Positions 60,138 through 64,000 of a stretch of DNA of 64,000 nt are shown here, one piece after another. The notes under the pieces are model-generated. The model had not been told where the DNA came from. It searched no databases and was given only the letters and a program-made list of their open reading frames with translations. The DNA lies in the NCBI RefSeq assembly GCF_001039355.2, contig NW_019775751.1, positions 66,292 to 130,291 of the forward strand, given 5' to 3'. Position 1 is the stretch's first letter. Every line of letters starts with the position of its first letter. This DNA comes from Lingula anatina (Eukaryota; Brachiopoda; Lingulata; Lingulida; Lingulidae). The position numbers and the translations under genes are program-made.

Positions 60138-60297
60138 CCGGTGTAACGAAACTGAGGGTCCGTGTAAAAGTAAGTCCTCCCTCCATTTAGTTATAATGAT
60201 TAGGGTTAGCCTGACCTAAGGGGGTCAAAATCTACCTGTACAAATGAATGAGAAGCGGACTCTCTATCATGGGGGACTCTTTGTCACGTTACACCGG
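60138..60297. mobile_element. 160-bp MITE-like element
   Basis: CCGGTGTAACG at 60138 and CGTTACACCGG ending at 60297 are exact inverted repeats, with weaker matching further in (GAGGGTCCG against GGACTC). It is non-coding and lies in the CAP gene leader intron. Confidence 0.65.
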
Positions 60298-60330
60298 CTT
60301 TGTCAAAGACACGTTAGTTTAAAAACTTAC

Positions 60331-60430
60331 CTTACTGGAGTCGTCTTTGCAAGATGTTTCTTGGTGTGCGGGCCCGTGGATTTGTCCGGGGGAATACGAA
60401 GGCAAAGTCTGAATACCATCTTATTATATA
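60331..60430 (-). promoter_or_regulatory. Candidate promoter and 5' UTR exon of the CAP gene
   Basis: On the minus strand, TATATAA lies at 60424-60430. About 30 nt downstream begins a candidate leader that ends in CCAGTAAG|GTAAGT at 60331, a strong donor. Splicing to the acceptor at 59802 would place the ATG 11 nt into the second exon. Confidence 0.5.
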
Positions 60431-62169
60431 GGCATTGAGTTGCCTCCGGAACTCTGAAAACACTTGGAATAAACAAAAATTAGGTGATTAACTAGTGAAC
60501 CTTTTTTGATCTTGACAAATGTGGGAAATTAAATTATGCACATTATTTGGGGAATAATAGAGAGATGTAATAATTGATGAAGTTCTTAGTTTTCACCTGC
60601 GAGAGCAAAGGGAAATAAGATATAAAAAGGACGCGACCTCGGAATTTGTAGCCTTTCGTACAATGCTGACGCCAGAATGGGAGTATTTGCTCAGTTTAGA
60701 CAAGTAATAATAAATAATTAAACAGTGTATTTCAATTATTTATTTCACTTTTCTAGTCGGATTTTGTTCAAATGGAAAACAGGTAGATTGTTCAAGGCAC
60801 CTGTAAAACAATGACAAATATCATGATTAATATTTAATGGATTATTTGATTATGCCTGTTGACCTATGCGATTGTTTTGTGTTGAAGCAGGAAAACAGGT
60901 GGAATCTCAAACGTGTGGGTGAGCAAGCAGCTGCAGGACAACCTGGTACTGAGAGCTGCTTATTTCATTGAAGACCCTCATTGTGAGTTCGAATAAGCAG
61001 TGTTTTTTATGTTTACTTGCCAACTATTTCCAAAGGTTTGGGGGGGGGGCGGAGGTAGTGAAGACAGGGAAAAATTCTATCGGGAAAATTTCTCATTTCG
61101 CCTGTTTTAATTTTCTTATAGTGGGGATGAACAAAAAAAAAAAAAAAAAAAAAAAAAACAACAACAACAAAAAAAAAAAAAGACACGTGTCATTTCTATG
61201 TGGCAGGGCATGACAGATAGATGTTTCTATCTACATGTGTTTCTTCAATAATTTACGCCGAGGTTTCGTAAACAACAGGGCTATTTTCTGCACGTATTTC
61301 CGACTTCATAATTGAAAATTCAAGTGGATAACCATGTTTTTGTTGTAGGCGGCATCATTCGTGCAATATGTATAATTCAATAATTTTGTTAAAACAAACA
61401 ATGCGTTGCCAAAAAAGAAATCGTCATAAAAAAGAGCCCAAATATGTTTAAAGAGTAAATCGTGATCTAGGCCCTTTGACGAAGGGTCGAAACGGCTCTT
61501 GGCTCTTGGCTAACGATTTACTTTTGAATGCCCCAGCTCCTGTGATCAGATTCTTATAAAGAGAGGGGTCGGCGTAAATGTATTAACAAACTCCACAGAT
61601 ATTTTCAGTCCAGCGGAAAAAAGTGCAGATTCTTTTAGCAGCCATCACCAGTTTTGCTTCCTGTCGCATTTTGTCACTCTCCATTGTCTATCAAAATGCA
61701 AAATAAGTGATCAAAGTCGGTTTTGTATCTCTGAACCACTTTAATAACATCGCTACATTTATGCTCAATGGTAACTAATTTAATATTTGAATTCATAAAC
61801 CGATCAGGTGACAGCCTGGCGTGCTAACTGCTATACAACATTGGTCAAAAAGGTTGTCCCACCCCCATTTCCATGTACTTTTATTTACAAATGATTACCT
61901 CACAGCTGTAAATTGTTAGAAATAGTGCTTTTTATTACAGATACCGTGTCTATCATGATTGATAGTATAAAAAAATACAAAATAGTGGTGAAAATATACA
62001 TATTTTATACCATTTAGTAAAATTTATAAGAGGTACCCCCTCAAATCCACTGTTTCACTGTGACTTCTACTGATGTAAAGAAAAGTCTATTGAATTTAAA
62101 AGACGCCATCAAATGTCACCAAATTCACACACAATTAGCATTAGGGTGTGCTCGTTAAAAGTCACGTGC
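60431..62169. other. Intergenic DNA; microsatellites and repeat fragments only
   Basis: No gene seen. A poly(A)-rich tract lies at 61131-61181. GACGAAGGGTCGAAACGG near 61479 resembles a motif common at ends of Penelope-like and other retroelements, not enough to call one. Confidence 0.4.
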
Positions 62170-62298
62170 CTAACAGCGTGTGCGTCTACCGCGTCCTGCA
62201 ATTATCTCCTGTAGACGGCGCGACAAGTCTTCAACACGGGTAACAATTCTGTTTTGTGGGATATTGTCCCATAAAAACGTGGCCCGACTCCCCCAACT
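62170..62298 (-). pseudogene. Tc1/mariner-type transposase remnant (C-terminal end only)
   Basis: The minus strand reads about 42 codons ending with a stop at 62170. It includes LWDNIPQNRI and then a basic tail ending GRGRRTRC. W-(D)-x-I-P-Q followed by an Arg-rich segment and a final G-H/R-T-R-Y/C is the usual C terminus of Tc1/mariner transposases. A stop interrupts the frame immediately upstream, and no catalytic region was found. Confidence 0.6.
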
Positions 62299-62510
62299 TG
62301 TTTAAGAAGAATGTCTTTTATGTCTCTTTTAGTATTAAGATAACACTACTATTATAACTGTAAACCTAACTTAAACTTACATTTGCAAAATAAATATCAT
62401 GATTATCTTTCAACTTTTTATCCGTTGCGTTCTAAATGTATTTGCTAACCTGTGTAAAGAGAAAAAAACTGATGGAATAAAACTGATTAAATAAAATTTA
62501 TTTAACGGCT

Positions 62511-63009
62511 GCAGGGCCGTAGCCTCCTGGGGCAGCTGCCCCCCCCCCCCCCCCCGGGATTTGAGGTGCAAAAAAAAAAAAATAATAATAATCGCAAAGG
62601 TAAAAAAAAAATTGCAAAGTTGGTATCAATTCTGTGAAAAAATGCACTCATGACCACTAGACAATCATTCAACAATCTGTTTACAAAGGAGTACTGTTTT
62701 TAGCCAACTCACTTCATGCCAAAAAGCTCACCCTCCCTTAGGGAGCTATCCCCCAGGCCAATTGGCGTGTTGTGTTGAAAAAATGACTGTATTTATGGCA
62801 AAATGAACCCACAATTTCTGACTTCTGATTGAGCAATAAATAACAGTTAAAATGCACCAGAATGCAGTATTATACATTCAGCTTTTTTTAAAATTTTCCA
62901 CACCGTGGGAGGGGGACACCCCCTCCCACACCCACCTCCCTCGGGGGCTTCGCCCCCTCGTGTCCGCTTACTGCCCCCCCTGGCATTTTGCTCAGGCTAC
63001 GGCCCTGCA
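62511..63009. mobile_element. 0.5 kb TIR element with CTGCAGGGCCGTAGCC ends
   Basis: CTGCAGGGCCGTAGCC at the left and GGCTACGGCCCTGCAG at the right are exact inverted repeats. Inside are further C-rich/G-rich inverted blocks (GGGGCAGCTGCCCCCC, GGGGGCTTCGCCCCC). No open frame. A hAT-like MITE is likely. A target duplication was not clear. Confidence 0.7.
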
Positions 63010-63121
63010 GCTGTCAGATTAGGGAAAAGGTGATTGATAGTTGGCGACATTGGATTTTTGGAAGGGTTTCATCCCAGCGTAATAATGTATTCATCAGGTC
63101 TAAATAAGGTGGCATTGAATT

Positions 63122-63166
63122 ACGGAACCCGAAATCAAAAGTGTGATTCATAATCACACGGAAGGC
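63122..63166. repeat. Left arm of a long inverted repeat
   Basis: The block from ACGGAACCCGAAATC to ACACGGAAGGC is matched in reverse complement, with three mismatches or so, at 63954-63998. Weaker similarity continues inward to about 63195. The arms enclose about 790 bp. Confidence 0.8.
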
Positions 63167-63464
63167 AGCTTTCAATTTCAGTTGTCGTGTTCAAATAAAA
63201 ATAATAATAATAATAATAAAAGCTACTTCTATCTCGCATTGCTTAAAATCCTGCCATTAATGTTCTTGCTTTCGCAGTGCTGTATTAAATCCGTTAGCTG
63301 AGATCGGTAAGATATATTGTGTTTCGTGTTATTTCAGTTATCACAATGCAAGTGGTCATTATTTTTCTGGTTGTGTTAGTTGTAACCTAACACCAAAACC
63401 GCAACACGCGAGACACAGAGACACCTGCTCAATCTTTTGAAGAGGAGGAGAGAATAATACACTG

Positions 63465-63472
63465 TGACGTCA
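63465..63472. promoter_or_regulatory. CRE palindrome upstream of the right-edge signal exon
   Basis: TGACGTCA, 48 bp before the ATG at 63521. The same perfect site lies upstream of precursor B. Confidence 0.45.
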
Positions 63473-63520
63473 TCGCTTGGCAAGGTGAGCTGAGACTTGA
63501 AAAGCCGGTACTAGGGACTG

Positions 63521-63575
63521 ATGAAGATGGAGCTGTTCGGATATTTAGTAGCAGTTGTGGCAGTTTTTCATGCAG
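63521..63575 (+). CDS. Signal-peptide exon of a further secreted protein (continues beyond window)
   Basis: ATG opens 18 codons (MKMELFGYLVAVVAVFHA) followed by a strong donor (GCAG|GTAAGAG) in phase 1. The sequence is a compact signal peptide. Exon-1 length and intron phase match precursors A and B and the CAP gene. The next exon lies outside the window, so the product is unknown. Confidence 0.55.
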
Positions 63576-63953
63576 GTAAGAGCAGCCATATAACTGATGT
63601 CTGTGTGTTATATTTCACGAGGGAGTGGCATTGTTGGGAAAGGTAGAATTTTTCGTGGGAAATTTGACCGTTGAGACTGCGCCAGGTCCCCGCCATTTTG
63701 CTGTATGCGACAGGTAACACACGGTCACGAGGTCACTCGCTGTAGAACTTGGCAGTTATTACCTAAGGCTGATTTTCTTCCTTCTTCGTCAACGATGTTA
63801 AAATTCCCAGAGGGCTCGCAATAAAATATTGTCGAAATTATGAAATAATATTGTATGTTTGCGTTTACTGTAGTTTTTTGCCAGGTGAGGGGAGATAGGG
63901 GACGCAGTTTGAAAACGACAATTCGTTTAAATTTCCATGTTCATTTCAAACCG

Positions 63954-63998
63954 CCTTCCATGTGATTCTGAATCACACTTTTGATTTCGGGTTCCGTG
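63954..63998. repeat. Right arm of the long inverted repeat
   Basis: Reverse complement of 63122-63166 (GCCTTCCATGTGATTC to GGTTCCGT). It reaches the window edge, so the full arm length is unknown. Confidence 0.8.
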
Positions 63999-64000
63999 TT

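Noticed and set aside
1-64000. CRISPR arrays, bacterial operons, tRNA or rRNA genes
   Set aside because: Repeats are microsatellites, MITEs or segment duplications. No tRNA cloverleaf or rRNA core was recognised.

Overview
The window is nuclear DNA of an animal. It shows many short exons with GT-AG introns, AT-rich intergenic DNA, microsatellites, dense short inverted-repeat transposons, and assembly gaps with near-identical duplicated flanks. Gene content (a mitochondrial chaperonin pair, EXOG, an intronless TRIM-NHL gene, a CAP-EGF-ShKT secreted protein, short prohormone-like genes) suggests a marine invertebrate, perhaps a lophotrochozoan. The phylum cannot be fixed from what is visible. 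The duplicated flanks fit a highly heterozygous diploid assembly.

Layout. (1) 45-2056 (+): last exon(s) of an unidentified low-complexity Gln/His-rich protein with an apparent frame change that a 71-nt GT-AG intron would explain. (2) 4866-7043 (-): HSPE1 (HSP10). (3) 8478-15143 (+): HSPD1 (HSP60), head to head with HSPE1 across a 1.4 kb shared control region. One HSP60 exon appears twice around a run of N. (4) 18719-20659 (-): single-exon RING/B-box/coiled-coil/NHL protein. (5) 21980-25491 (+): EXOG, a mitochondrial beta-beta-alpha-metal nuclease. (6) 25.5-30.5 kb: no gene seen. (7) 30682-33779 (+) and 43696-49322 (+): two short secreted-peptide precursors with the same two-exon layout, a shared propeptide motif and a basic site before a Cys-loop peptide at the C terminus. 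The second exon of the first is repeated at 35749-35996 in a 2.2 kb near-copy. (8) 54663-59790 (-): CAP domain, two EGF-like modules and a ShKT-like C terminus in nine coding exons. (9) 63521-63575 (+): a lone signal-peptide exon at the right edge, inside a pair of inverted repeats.

HSP10 and HSP60 form one mitochondrial matrix folding machine and are probably co-induced. EXOG is also mitochondrial. The right half (30-64 kb) is secretory: peptide precursors and a Cys-rich extracellular protein, with TATA boxes, CRE and E-box motifs near some starts. Mobile DNA is mostly non-autonomous: MITE-like palindromes shared between introns of different genes, hAT-like CAGGGGCGGAT ends, and a Tc1/mariner transposase remnant. 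The best candidate for something undescribed is the pair of Cys-loop peptide precursors.
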